This document shows, in pieces, positions 10,089 to 18,630 of a DNA stretch of 27,045 nt. The notes below the pieces were generated by a model. It was not told the DNA's origin. It ran no database searches and saw only the letters and a list, made by a program, of their open reading frames with translations. The stretch comes from a virus. The stretch is from positions 1-27,045 of the IMG/VR virus record IMGVR_UViG_3300013126_000201; one strand, written 5' to 3'. Made by a program: the position numbers and the translations under genes. Position 1 is the stretch's first letter. The number at the start of each line of letters is the position of its first letter.

Positions 10089-11285
10089 TTATTGAAATGT
10101 AAGGTTTTGGACCGCAATCTCTCCAACGTAGTCAGCGGCATTCCCAAACGAACTTGCGGTGTTCGTAAGCTCAATGTAGCCGTAACGTGTCATAAAGCTA
10201 ACTACTGGTTCGAATGTTGTTGGATCTAGAACAACACCGCTGCTCATTAATGGAATATATGGGCAGTAAAATGCTGCTGCGTCAGTTTCGCTTGAACCCT
10301 TATATCCAACCAATACTGGTTGTGTATCTGGAGCGTAGCTGTTTACGAATACACGCATTGCGCCGTTCAATGTACCAACGAATTTTGTATTTGTTGGTGC
10401 TTCGAACGTACCTTCTGTTGTACGTGCGAATGCTGATGTTGTTGCTGACTGTAAAACAGTCAATGTTGCTGGACTAACAACTGCAAAGTTACCAGCACCA
10501 CGACGGGTACGTTGAGCAATCAAATTAGCAACACGATTAATTAGAACTGCTAGAGCAGCATGTTCATCACCAACGTAAGTAGCTGTACCTGATACTGTTG
10601 CTTGGTTATATGTAAACTCTGTTGATGCTAATGTTGACAATGATAACAAGATTTCCTGATCAATTTCAGCAGTAATTTCTTGTGCTAGTGCTGCCATGAT
10701 TTCTGCTTCAACGTCGATACCATGTTGACTTTGAGCATCTTGTGCTGCTTCAAATGTCCAACGTGCTTGTAACTTACGTGATTTAGCTTCAACAGCCTGA
10801 CGTAAGATTTGTACAGAAATTTGCTTACCACCGTTACCTTCTAGACTTGCTGTATCATTAGCTGTGTAGCTAGTGGTTGTGCTAGTACCTGAAGGAGTAC
10901 GTGAGTATGCCTGTGCAATTTTGAATGGGCTCAATGCTTCCTCACCAGCTGTAACTGATGTTGCTGCTGCGCTATTATCAGTCAATGACTGAGCATAACG
11001 AACACGTAGTGTATGAATTTGACCAACTGGGCCAGTCATTGGCTGAACACCTACCAACTCATTAGCGATAACTGTTGGCATTACACGACGGATTACTGGA
11101 AGAATCACACGATTTAATGTTGCGATATTACCAGCTGTTGTAGTACCTGCACTACTTTCTTGGAGTAGTGCTCTACGGGTGTTTTCTAAAATTACACCCA
11201 TTGTTGAGCGGCGTGTGCCCTTTAAGCCTTCTAACAGGGCATCTTTGGTCTCGTCCCAACGGCTTTCTAAAAGAACTTTTGACAT
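10089..11285 (-). CDS. 23: Major capsid protein (gp23-like)
   Basis: The 398-residue protein has the gp23 pattern: a charged N-terminal region (ESRWDETKDALLEGLKG), a core motif (PVIRRVMPTVIANELVGVQPM), then GPVGQIHTLRVRY and a conserved central block on DIDVEAEIM-like sequence (GIDVEAEIMAALAQEITAEI). It forms the hexamers of the prohead shell. In T4 the protease gp21 trims gp23 after an (L/I)-x-E site; LLQE near residue 43 is a candidate here, inferred only. At 398 residues it is shorter than T4 gp23 (521), as in distant T4 relatives. AGGAG precedes the ATG. It is last in the head operon, directly before a strong terminator. Confidence 0.95.
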   Translation of the reverse strand: MSKVLLESRWDETKDALLEGLKGTRRSTMGVILENTRRALLQESSAGTTTAGNIATLNRVILPVIRRVMPTVIANELVGVQPMTGPVGQIHTLRVRYAQSLTDNSAAATSVTAGEEALSPFKIAQAYSRTPSGTSTTTSYTANDTASLEGNGGKQISVQILRQAVEAKSRKLQARWTFEAAQDAQSQHGIDVEAEIMAALAQEITAEIDQEILLSLSTLASTEFTYNQATVSGTATYVGDEHAALAVLINRVANLIAQRTRRGAGNFAVVSPATLTVLQSATTSAFARTTEGTFEAPTNTKFVGTLNGAMRVFVNSYAPDTQPVLVGYKGSSETDAAAFYCPYIPLMSSGVVLDPTTFEPVVSFMTRYGYIELTNTASSFGNAADYVGEIAVQNLTFQ

Positions 11286-11313
11286 TTATATTATCTCCTA
11301 TTATGTCTATAAA

Positions 11314-12426
11314 TTAAAGCCCTGCCAAACGCTTAATATCGATGACGTTATCACGTCCTTCGAATTCTTCTTTAACTTGAACCTTGGCAGATTTATCACC
11401 AGTTACTTCTGTAACAATTTTTGACTCACTAAGTTGCTGTTTTGCTACAACTTTTGATTGAATTCCATTGTTAAGAACTGCTGGTAAATACTTATCGAAA
11501 GCGACTTTCAATTTTGGTGTCTGAACGCTTTCTAGTAAACTACTCATTACCTGAGCCTTTTCTTTGTTCAAAGTAGATAACAATCCTTCCATTACCTTCT
11601 TTCTCTCCACAGACTCTTTAATAATGCGTACTTCACGATCCTTACTTTCTACTAACTTCTTAGCTTGAGTTACAACTTTTGTAGCTTCGGCTAATTGCTG
11701 TTCTTTTTCTTGTAATTGTGTCATAAGTTTACGTGTTTCTGCCTTATCGTTTAGATAAGTCACACTAAACTCACTAGCAAATGCTTCAAAGAGTTTGCGA
11801 CCAAAGTTATTTTCTCTAGCTAATTTAATATCTTCCTTAAGTTGTGATAATTCACCCTTTAAGTGTGATGTTACAATGTTGTTAAGTTTAGTTGCGCTTT
11901 CTTTGACAAACTTACCTTTTAACTGCTCAAGTTTTTGTCTGCCTTCTGCTACTAATTTAACTTTTGCTTCTACAACTGCACGCTTATCAATACTAAATTC
12001 TTTGATTTCACGAGCAAGAGCATGTACAACAAACTTTTCTAATTTCTCTTGGTTCTCTACTTGTAGCTTTCTATCAGTACGTAATTCTTTGATTTCTTCA
12101 GCTAATTTAGTAACCATAAAGTCATTAAACTTCTTAGCATGTTCTACCATTTGCATTTTCGCTTGAACACGTTCTTCACTTAGTGATTTACGTTCATCAT
12201 TAAAATCTGCTATCTCTTGTTGTAGACTCTCTGTAATCATCTTGTCAAGGGCTTCAACCATCACGCTTCTATCATGCTCATAGCGTTGTGCGAATTCTTC
12301 ACGTAATTCAGCACGAACTTGTTCACGGGCTTCATTAAGTTTTCCTTCCCAAGCTTCGTTTAATTCTTGGGCGATATCCTCTTTGATAAGTCCGCTTTCA
12401 AGTAATGGTTTGATAGCATCAAACAT
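11314..12426 (-). CDS. 22: Prohead core scaffolding protein (gp22-like)
   Basis: The 370-residue, highly charged, almost fully helical protein has coiled-coil repeats through residues 20-290 and starts with MFDAIKPLLESGLIKEDIA, a typical gp22 start. It forms the internal scaffold around which gp23 assembles and is later degraded by gp21. It lies between gp21 and gp23, as in T4. An AAGGGGAA box precedes the ATG. Little in the sequence other than the start, the coiled coils and gene order supports the call, but together they are strong. Confidence 0.88.
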   Translation of the reverse strand: MFDAIKPLLESGLIKEDIAQELNEAWEGKLNEAREQVRAELREEFAQRYEHDRSVMVEALDKMITESLQQEIADFNDERKSLSEERVQAKMQMVEHAKKFNDFMVTKLAEEIKELRTDRKLQVENQEKLEKFVVHALAREIKEFSIDKRAVVEAKVKLVAEGRQKLEQLKGKFVKESATKLNNIVTSHLKGELSQLKEDIKLARENNFGRKLFEAFASEFSVTYLNDKAETRKLMTQLQEKEQQLAEATKVVTQAKKLVESKDREVRIIKESVERKKVMEGLLSTLNKEKAQVMSSLLESVQTPKLKVAFDKYLPAVLNNGIQSKVVAKQQLSESKIVTEVTGDKSAKVQVKEEFEGRDNVIDIKRLAGL

Positions 12427-12438
12427 TGCTTATTCCCC

Positions 12439-13077
12439 TTATTTGATTTTGAGGTCCTTGATCAGGCGCATTACTTCCCCTTTCAAGTACTTTTCTACTT
12501 TTTTGTCGCCCTTCACATCTTTAGCAATTTCTAATGCCTTATGACCATACTTCATATTCATAACACCTTCATAAATTGCTTTGGGATACGCATTTGGTGC
12601 GCTTGGTTGAGCAACAATATCCACAGTGATTATTTCAAAATCACTGACACGGCCATCTAAATCATTGACGTTACCACTGCCACGACTAGATACACCTAAT
12701 TTAACACCACTTTCCAACATGGTACGAACTAACTGTCCCATTGGAGTTGGTAATATTTTAAGTTTACCGAAACCATTTGGCCCGTCCATCCACATACTTG
12801 TTATCATATGTGATACACGATCCAAGTTAATCTTTAGATCGTCTGGGTGATCTACTTCCCCTAATACTGAGTAACCTTCGCTAATTTGTTTGTTAAGTGT
12901 ATCAACGGCAGTTTCAATTTCAGATACAGGGTAAACACGCTCATTGGCGTTCTTGACACCTCCTTGTATAAAAATTCCCTTCATATAAAGGGTCTTCAAG
13001 TCGCCGTCTTCTTTAACACTCTCCACGACCATTCCTGCTCGGTCAAATGTTAAAGTTTCTTTGAGATAGAAAGCCAT
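12439..13077 (-). CDS. 21: Prohead maturation protease (gp21-like)
   Basis: The 212-residue serine protease of the phage prohead type processes scaffold and capsid proteins during head maturation. Visible signs are the IQGGVKNANERVYP segment, GEVDHP with the likely catalytic His77, GVSSRGSG with the likely catalytic Ser130/131, and DIVAQPSAPNAYP with a conserved Asp153. Length is the same as T4 gp21 (212). It sits between the core proteins and gp22, in T4 order. AAGGAA lies upstream of the ATG. Confidence 0.93.
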   Translation of the reverse strand: MAFYLKETLTFDRAGMVVESVKEDGDLKTLYMKGIFIQGGVKNANERVYPVSEIETAVDTLNKQISEGYSVLGEVDHPDDLKINLDRVSHMITSMWMDGPNGFGKLKILPTPMGQLVRTMLESGVKLGVSSRGSGNVNDLDGRVSDFEIITVDIVAQPSAPNAYPKAIYEGVMNMKYGHKALEIAKDVKGDKKVEKYLKGEVMRLIKDLKIK

Positions 13078-13092
13078 TTCTTTCTCAGTTCC

Positions 13093-13914
13093 TTAACCTT
13101 TAGCTACTGGACTGTGCTTATCCGCAGCACCGTCTTTACTTACTGGCTTTGGTGTGCCCTCACCTTTTTCAGCAAAATTGTTTTTGCCTGGAGCATTCTT
13201 AAAACTACCAGCACCTTTTACACTTGTTTCACCTTTTGTGTAAGCATTGCTTGGAGCTTTAGGACTTGTTGGAACAGCTTCACTAGCACCACTAAACTTT
13301 ACTGGTTTACTGTCCATTCCTGCTTGACCACTATTTTGTAGTCCTGGGCTTTTTGTGTAAGCACCATTGTCACCATGTGTAACACTAACTTTTTGTAAGT
13401 TAACATTTTCCATCATAGCAACATCTACTTCCTCTTCTTCACCCTCTTCACCATCCATGTCGTCCATATCGCCCATGTCATCGTCACCACCGCCCATTTC
13501 TGCTTCAAACTCAGCCATGAGTCTTTCTAACTCATCAACTTTGTCCTCTAGGTCAACAACACGGTCTTCGATATCTTCTTCACCATCCATGTCATCAGAA
13601 GGCTCTAATTCAATTTCTTCTTCATCTTCGATGTCCATTGAATCCATGTCTTCATCTTCATCTTCATCTTCATCTTCATACATGCCTGATTCTTCTGAAG
13701 TGATTTCGTCCATGAGATCGCCTACTTCACCAACCATCTCATCACCTTCTTCCATGCCACCATGCGTTGTTTCATCCATCATTTCTTCTTCCATGATAGA
13801 TTCATAAATCTCACGTGACTTCTCAACAATTATTTCGTGAAATAATTGTCTTGCCTGATCTTCATTCTCATTGATAATTAAATCAATAAGCGTTTCAAAT
13901 TTTTTGTTATCCAT
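13093..13914 (-). CDS. Acidic prohead core protein (gp67/gp68-type)
   Basis: The 273-residue protein opens with FETLIDLIINENEDQARQLF, similar in style to the start of T4 core protein gp67, followed by VEKSREIYESIMEEE. The centre is extremely acidic (a run of DE pairs at about residues 75-100) and the C-terminal 110 residues are Ser/Thr/Lys/Gly-rich and probably disordered. Its slot between portal and protease is that of gp67/gp68 in T4, so a role in the prohead core is likely. AGGAG precedes the ATG. The choice between gp67 and gp68 is not resolved. A Ser-rich open frame on the opposite strand is only its shadow. Confidence 0.75.
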   Translation of the reverse strand: MDNKKFETLIDLIINENEDQARQLFHEIIVEKSREIYESIMEEEMMDETTHGGMEEGDEMVGEVGDLMDEITSEESGMYEDEDEDEDEDMDSMDIEDEEEIELEPSDDMDGEEDIEDRVVDLEDKVDELERLMAEFEAEMGGGDDDMGDMDDMDGEEGEEEEVDVAMMENVNLQKVSVTHGDNGAYTKSPGLQNSGQAGMDSKPVKFSGASEAVPTSPKAPSNAYTKGETSVKGAGSFKNAPGKNNFAEKGEGTPKPVSKDGAADKHSPVAKG

Positions 13915-13953
13915 TATAAAATTCTCCTGATGTTGAAATGGCTTTGTAATAAT

Positions 13954-13961
13954 TATTTATT
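13954..13961 (-). promoter_or_regulatory. Candidate late promoter before the acidic core protein
   Basis: The minus strand reads AATAAATA, one mismatch from TATAAATA, 39 bases before the ATG, with AGGAG between. Confidence 0.4.
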
Positions 13962-13970
13962 AGGTATTAT

Positions 13971-14009
13971 GAAAAAGTGTGTTATATGTATGTATTTTTA
14001 ACACTTTTT
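13971..14009 (-). terminator. Possible weak terminator hairpin after the 77-residue gene
   Basis: Inverted repeat AAAAAGTGT/ACACTTTTT with a long A+T-rich loop in the 127-base gap after the 77-residue gene. The loop is long for a terminator, so this is tentative. Confidence 0.3.
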
Positions 14010-14041
14010 GTATAGATATGGTATTTTAGCCAAAAAAAATA

Positions 14042-14275
14042 TTATAAAGTAGGTGCTGCTGCGCCTTGATCAGCCTTTGCGCCGTATTGTTCTTTAACTT
14101 TTTTTAAGTGCTGAGTTTTTTCATAATTTCTTACATCTAACATTTTTCTTAATTTTCTTAGTTGTCTTAATGTAAGTTTTGTCTTACGACTCATTTTCCA
14201 CATAGGTTTACTGTTGTCTTGGTCAACATCTTGGTAACCGGCTATCGGTGGATCAAACATTTCGTATAAGTTCAT
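14042..14275 (-). CDS. Small basic protein in the gp67 slot, unknown function
   Basis: The 77-residue protein has a GYQDVDQDNSKP segment followed by a basic helical part (RKTKLTLRQLRKLRKMLDV). Small proteins of this shape often follow the portal gene in marine T4-like phages, from memory of the group. Nine bases separate it from the portal stop, so it is in the head operon. A structural or core role is inferred from position. A CATAAATAAG motif overlaps the portal stop codon and sits five bases before the ATG; there is no clear Shine-Dalgarno. Confidence 0.7.
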   Translation of the reverse strand: MNLYEMFDPPIAGYQDVDQDNSKPMWKMSRKTKLTLRQLRKLRKMLDVRNYEKTQHLKKVKEQYGAKADQGAAAPTL

Positions 14276-14280
14276 AATCT

Positions 14281-14288
14281 TATTTATG
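14281..14288 (-). promoter_or_regulatory. Candidate late promoter overlapping the portal stop codon
   Basis: The minus strand reads CATAAATA (7 of 8 to TATAAATA), containing the TAA of the portal gene and lying five bases before the next ATG. Confidence 0.4.
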
Positions 14289-16071
14289 CTACCGGTGCTG
14301 CTGTTGGTGCTGTTGGTGCTGGCGCTGCGCCTGGTGTTTCAGTACCGACAGGACCTGCTGTTTCTAACCCTGCCCCTTCTTCAGTTTCGGGAGCATTCAT
14401 TTCTTCTCCTGCGTCCATATCAGCCTCTATATCACCGCCACTAACACCTATACTACGCAAATCATTTCCTTGAACTGTTTCTACAGCCTCTTTACCGTTT
14501 TCTTCACGCCATAACTTTTCATTTTTGCTAATTTCTTCTTCAGTTAACCCTAAGAATCTTTCCATAGCAAAACGCTTACTCATATATGGCAATGCTTCCA
14601 TACTAACAAATGTGCTTACTCTTGCTGTATCTAATTCACTTTGTCTGTAAGCAGCAAAGTTTTGTGGTGGATTAAAAGCTAAATTAAATAATCCTGGATC
14701 AATATTAAAACCACGCCAACGCAAGAACAATTTAAATTCTTCGTCCAACTTCATTGCCATATAACTTTGTAATCGTTCACAATATTGATTGAAACGATAT
14801 TCTTGAATCATGGCAGTTCCAACTCTACCATCACTTAGTGGTGTGGTATTATCATCTGGACCAGTTGGTAAATAACTACTTGGAACACGCAAACCACGAG
14901 CTAAACGATTATTAAAATATTTTAAATCATCAATTTCGCCAAGATTTTGTCCACCAGCTAATGTAGTAACATCACTACCACGACCATCAGCAGTAACAGG
15001 GAAAAAATAATCTTCATTCATACTAAGTGGATTATATGTAGCATCTACAATACTTTGTCCCCCATATAAACTTGGAATGCGTCTTTGATGTATTTCATTC
15101 TTAATACGTTCAACAAAAGCCATAGCCATATGACTTGGCATATTACCTACATCAATCTTAAAAACTCTACGCTCAGGAGCACGTTGAACACGATAAATCA
15201 ATACCGCATCTTCTAACAATTCTTTTTGTTTATATACTTTAAAAATGTTTTCTAAAATACTTTGTCCAAATGGCCAAAATCTATCTAAGCCCTCTGTCAA
15301 ACTCAAATGAACAATATGTTTAGCATCAATCGCACTTTCGCTTTGACCCAATGTGAACCTACTACCTGATGTATTGTATGGCATAGCTGGAACTGTATAT
15401 GGTGTATTTGTTCCACCACCAGTACCACCTAAGCCAGTTGCTGGATTCGCAGCAAAGTCTGTATTAGTCTTTTGTGCTACGCTTAAGTTTTGTAAATTAA
15501 TATTAATATCTTTCACTACATATTGTTCAGGTTTCTTTCCTTCACTTTCATTTACAATAACTTTAATAACCTTAACCATATCAACCCAATATAGTTTAAA
15601 GTTTTCAGGATCACGCACGAATACTTGATCTCCATACTTTACTACATTACGGAATATTTTAAATATACGATTATCAAATTCATTTAATTTACACCATTGT
15701 TGTAGTTGTGTTTTAAGCATATCAACTTCATGTGGTGTGGGATCGTCTTTCCATTCAAAGTTAAATGGAGTTTTATTATGTTCATTTCTTTGTGTTGAAA
15801 ATTCTGAAATAATATCTAAACAAGCATTTATTTCAGCATCAACATCCATCATTTCATATTGATTATATCTTTCAATACGATTTGGGTGTCCTGTATAGAC
15901 TTCAGGAAGTCTTGACATATAATTTTTGTAACCAAACTCAGTATTGTTATAACCACCAGTTGGCATACCATTTTGTCCTGGACTACCGTTCCAAGCACCT
16001 TGGTTACTATTGCCGCCTGAAATGGGGCTGCTTACACCGCTTCTGTTGAGGAATTTTTTCTTATATGTCAT
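14284..16071 (-). CDS. 20: Portal vertex protein (gp20-like)
   Basis: The 595-residue protein forms the dodecameric ring at the head vertex through which DNA enters. Diagnostic stretches are RIERYNQYEMMDVDAEINAC (about residues 64-83), KYGDQVFVRDPENF, HIVHLSLTEG with WPFGQSILEN, DAVLIYRVQRAPERRVFKIDVG and LPTGPDDNTTPLSDGRVGTA, all typical of the T4 portal family. It is a little longer than T4 gp20 (524), mainly through an Ala/Pro/Glu-rich C-terminal tail. It is the first gene of the head block. No Shine-Dalgarno is visible; ACTAAATA, a weak late box (6 of 8), lies nine bases before the ATG. Confidence 0.95.
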   Translation of the reverse strand: MTYKKKFLNRSGVSSPISGGNSNQGAWNGSPGQNGMPTGGYNNTEFGYKNYMSRLPEVYTGHPNRIERYNQYEMMDVDAEINACLDIISEFSTQRNEHNKTPFNFEWKDDPTPHEVDMLKTQLQQWCKLNEFDNRIFKIFRNVVKYGDQVFVRDPENFKLYWVDMVKVIKVIVNESEGKKPEQYVVKDININLQNLSVAQKTNTDFAANPATGLGGTGGGTNTPYTVPAMPYNTSGSRFTLGQSESAIDAKHIVHLSLTEGLDRFWPFGQSILENIFKVYKQKELLEDAVLIYRVQRAPERRVFKIDVGNMPSHMAMAFVERIKNEIHQRRIPSLYGGQSIVDATYNPLSMNEDYFFPVTADGRGSDVTTLAGGQNLGEIDDLKYFNNRLARGLRVPSSYLPTGPDDNTTPLSDGRVGTAMIQEYRFNQYCERLQSYMAMKLDEEFKLFLRWRGFNIDPGLFNLAFNPPQNFAAYRQSELDTARVSTFVSMEALPYMSKRFAMERFLGLTEEEISKNEKLWREENGKEAVETVQGNDLRSIGVSGGDIEADMDAGEEMNAPETEEGAGLETAGPVGTETPGAAPAPTAPTAAPVA

Positions 16072-16089
16072 AATGTTATGTATTTAGTA

Positions 16090-18564
16090 TCAAGCCATGG
16101 AATATTTTACTAACTTGTCTTGGTAATCATTTGATGTACTCAATCTGTCAACAACCATATCCATTTTTTCACCAAGTTTAGTTAATAGTTCTTCAAGTTG
16201 TGGACTACTAACTTCAGTAACATTATTGGTTACATTACTAGTTGCCTCTACTTGATTGCTTGTTGTTTCAGCAAGTTTCATTAGTATACTGTCAGCTTTC
16301 AGAGGAGCTGTGATTTCTAACCCATGATGTTCTACAGGATAACCAGTCATTGGACCGTTCGTAACTGCGCCAAACATTGCCTTAGGCATTGCGAAATGTA
16401 CTGGATCATTAGCAACAGTTTGCGATAATCCTTGTTTGTTTAACATTTGAATTGCTATAGGATCGCTCTTACCTTGTTGAATATCAACTGCCAAACCCAA
16501 ATTATGTTTGCTTTTACCTGTGTATGGATTAGCAATTGGCATTCCTGATTCTGTGAATCCAAGTCTACCTTTATCTTTAGACTCTTCCCACAATCTAATT
16601 TGATCAGTCATATCACGATACGCACTATTAATTTGTAATTTTTTACCAGTAGCAGCATGATATTCTGTAGCAGCAGCAATAACTCTTGCTCTGAAATCAT
16701 CCTCAAGAGCCATAAAGTTTTCTCTACTACCCGATTTACTTGTAAATGATAAAACTTTGTCTATTTCATCACCTGCCATAAAATTCTTATAGAGCCCGTA
16801 TCCAGCTCCTATTGCGCCCATTGCTAATGCTCCTTTAGGACCGGCCAACATGCCAATCGCAGCAAACTGAGCAGCAGTACCTGTTACATCAGCCATTTTA
16901 CCACCTGTTGTTTCCGCTCCTAACTTAGATTGTGCTGCTTCAGCAGCCATACCTATTCCTAATGCCGCAGCGCCAGCCATTCCAGCTTTACCTGCATAGG
17001 AAGCACCTTTACTTGCAGCTGCAGCTGCTCCTGCTGCAGCAGCACCACCTGCCTTTAGTGCGAGGCCACTTAATGCCAAACTAGCAGCTCCTGCTGCCGT
17101 CGCTAAAGTTATTGCTGCTAGCGATGCGTTTGTTATACTTCCTGTAAACGGATTAATTTTATCCATAACAGTATCAGCAAATTGTCTGGCACTACGTTCT
17201 AGTGATTCTAATGCTGCTTTATTTTTCAATAACTGGTCATTACCTTCTTTTCTAGCTTCCAATTCTTTTTGCTTGGTTACCATATCTGCTATAAATTGTT
17301 TCTTACCTTCTTCAGTTTCAAGTTTTTTAAACATAAGGCCAGATTGACGCATTTTATTATCCATGCCCATGTCTTGCTGAAATTGCCTACTTGCTGGTCC
17401 ATAAGCAAATGCCATTTCACCAAATTCCTTATCAAAGTTTTTTACAGCTTTCGCCTGCTGTCCTAATAACTCTCCAGTTTGATTTATTCCTTTGTTTAAA
17501 TTACCACTCATTTTTACCATATCAATGCCTACCATAGCTAATTTAGCACTGTTTTCTGTGTAAACTGCTCCTGATTTATTTGATATGGTTTCTAACACTG
17601 CAGTGGCATTTGCTGCGCTCATTGTACTAGCTGCCATTCTAGCAAATTCATCTTTGTTTTTTACTACCTCACGTATTTGATCTGCTTCAGCTTTTCTACC
17701 TTGTTTTTCTAATTCATCAGCCTTTTGTAATTCACTAAATCTATAAGCATTATAGTTTTCTTGTGACATCGCAAAATTTTGTGCTTCTTGTTGCTTTGCT
17801 ACTTCAATACCAGTCAATTCTGACAAAACTAATAAGTTATCAATATAAGCTAAACTTGCTTTTTGTAATTCTTTGGGTGTCTTAACTAATAACCCACCAC
17901 CTTCTGCTTGCTGTTTGGCATATTGTGTTTGAGCATCAATTAAATCTTGCTGCGAAAATCCTAATTGTCTATATTTTCTAAGTTGATCATCACCCACAGC
18001 TACAAAACTTGTAAAAGCTTTGACACCTTGACTTGTACTATCACCTAGTTGTTTTAGATTGGGACCAAACTCTTTGACACCTTTTGTAAAGATATTCAGT
18101 GTACCACTTGTAAAATCAGCAGATTTTCCAAGACTGTAAATTTCTTTACTTGATAACCCTACAGCCCCACCTAGTTTACTTAAATCATCATAACTTTTAA
18201 CTAAGTTATCTGTTTGTTTTAAAACAGCACCAACTACTGGAGTTATTGCTGATAATGCCGCACCAATAGCTTTTCCCAAAGGTCCGAATAAAGAAGTAGC
18301 AGTTGATATAGCTTGCCCAAATTGATTTATGCTACCCTCATATTTGCTAAATGAGCTAGTAGTATCCATAATGGCACTACCAAAAGACTTAAGCGCACCG
18401 CCAGCCTGATTCATAGCAGCCTTTTGTGCCTCCATAGTCCTTACAGTTTCCATTCTAGCTTTTTGTTCGTATGTCAAACCCTCAGTATTAAGGTTGACTT
18501 GACCAGTTAAACCTTGCAGGGTTCTTGTTAACTGATCTAATGTTTCTTGAGAAATTTCAGGCAT
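16090..18564 (-). CDS. Tape-measure-like tail protein with C-terminal M15 peptidase domain
   Basis: The start is ATG at 18564 (MPEISQETLDQLTRT); an in-frame extension to 18654 only runs into the neighbouring promoter region and gene. The 824-residue protein is long, helical and Ala/Gly-rich, with hydrophobic stretches around residues 480-600, as in tail tape-measure proteins. Residues about 620-730 form a D-Ala-D-Ala carboxypeptidase-type (M15/VanY) domain: SAYRDM, then SKH687NLGLAVD694I and DPVH723F, giving the zinc ligands H, D and H. This domain likely opens the cell wall at DNA entry. It would sit inside the tail or baseplate hub. It lies 18 bases before the portal gene and divergent to gp26, next to a late promoter. 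Confidence 0.8.
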   Translation of the reverse strand: MPEISQETLDQLTRTLQGLTGQVNLNTEGLTYEQKARMETVRTMEAQKAAMNQAGGALKSFGSAIMDTTSSFSKYEGSINQFGQAISTATSLFGPLGKAIGAALSAITPVVGAVLKQTDNLVKSYDDLSKLGGAVGLSSKEIYSLGKSADFTSGTLNIFTKGVKEFGPNLKQLGDSTSQGVKAFTSFVAVGDDQLRKYRQLGFSQQDLIDAQTQYAKQQAEGGGLLVKTPKELQKASLAYIDNLLVLSELTGIEVAKQQEAQNFAMSQENYNAYRFSELQKADELEKQGRKAEADQIREVVKNKDEFARMAASTMSAANATAVLETISNKSGAVYTENSAKLAMVGIDMVKMSGNLNKGINQTGELLGQQAKAVKNFDKEFGEMAFAYGPASRQFQQDMGMDNKMRQSGLMFKKLETEEGKKQFIADMVTKQKELEARKEGNDQLLKNKAALESLERSARQFADTVMDKINPFTGSITNASLAAITLATAAGAASLALSGLALKAGGAAAAGAAAAASKGASYAGKAGMAGAAALGIGMAAEAAQSKLGAETTGGKMADVTGTAAQFAAIGMLAGPKGALAMGAIGAGYGLYKNFMAGDEIDKVLSFTSKSGSRENFMALEDDFRARVIAAATEYHAATGKKLQINSAYRDMTDQIRLWEESKDKGRLGFTESGMPIANPYTGKSKHNLGLAVDIQQGKSDPIAIQMLNKQGLSQTVANDPVHFAMPKAMFGAVTNGPMTGYPVEHHGLEITAPLKADSILMKLAETTSNQVEATSNVTNNVTEVSSPQLEELLTKLGEKMDMVVDRLSTSNDYQDKLVKYSMA

Positions 18565-18576
18565 TTGTAATGTCCA

Positions 18577-18584
18577 AATAAATA
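18577..18584 (+). promoter_or_regulatory. Candidate late promoter for the gp26-like gene
   Basis: AATAAATA followed by TTATAG (consensus continues CTATT), 46 bases before the ATG at 18631, which has AAAGGAA upstream. It is back to back with the minus-strand promoter at 18591-18598. Confidence 0.45.
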
Positions 18585-18590
18585 TTATAG

Positions 18591-18598
18591 TATTTATG
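18591..18598 (-). promoter_or_regulatory. Candidate late promoter for the tape-measure gene
   Basis: The minus strand reads CATAAATACTATA, close to the extended T4 late consensus TATAAATACTATT. It is 26 bases before the ATG at 18564. Confidence 0.6.
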
Positions 18599-18630
18599 TT
18601 ACCGTACCAATGTTTTTTTAAAGGAAACTC

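Noticed and set aside
13367-13807. Ser-rich plus-strand frame
   Set aside because: Antisense shadow of the Asp/Glu-rich core protein gene.
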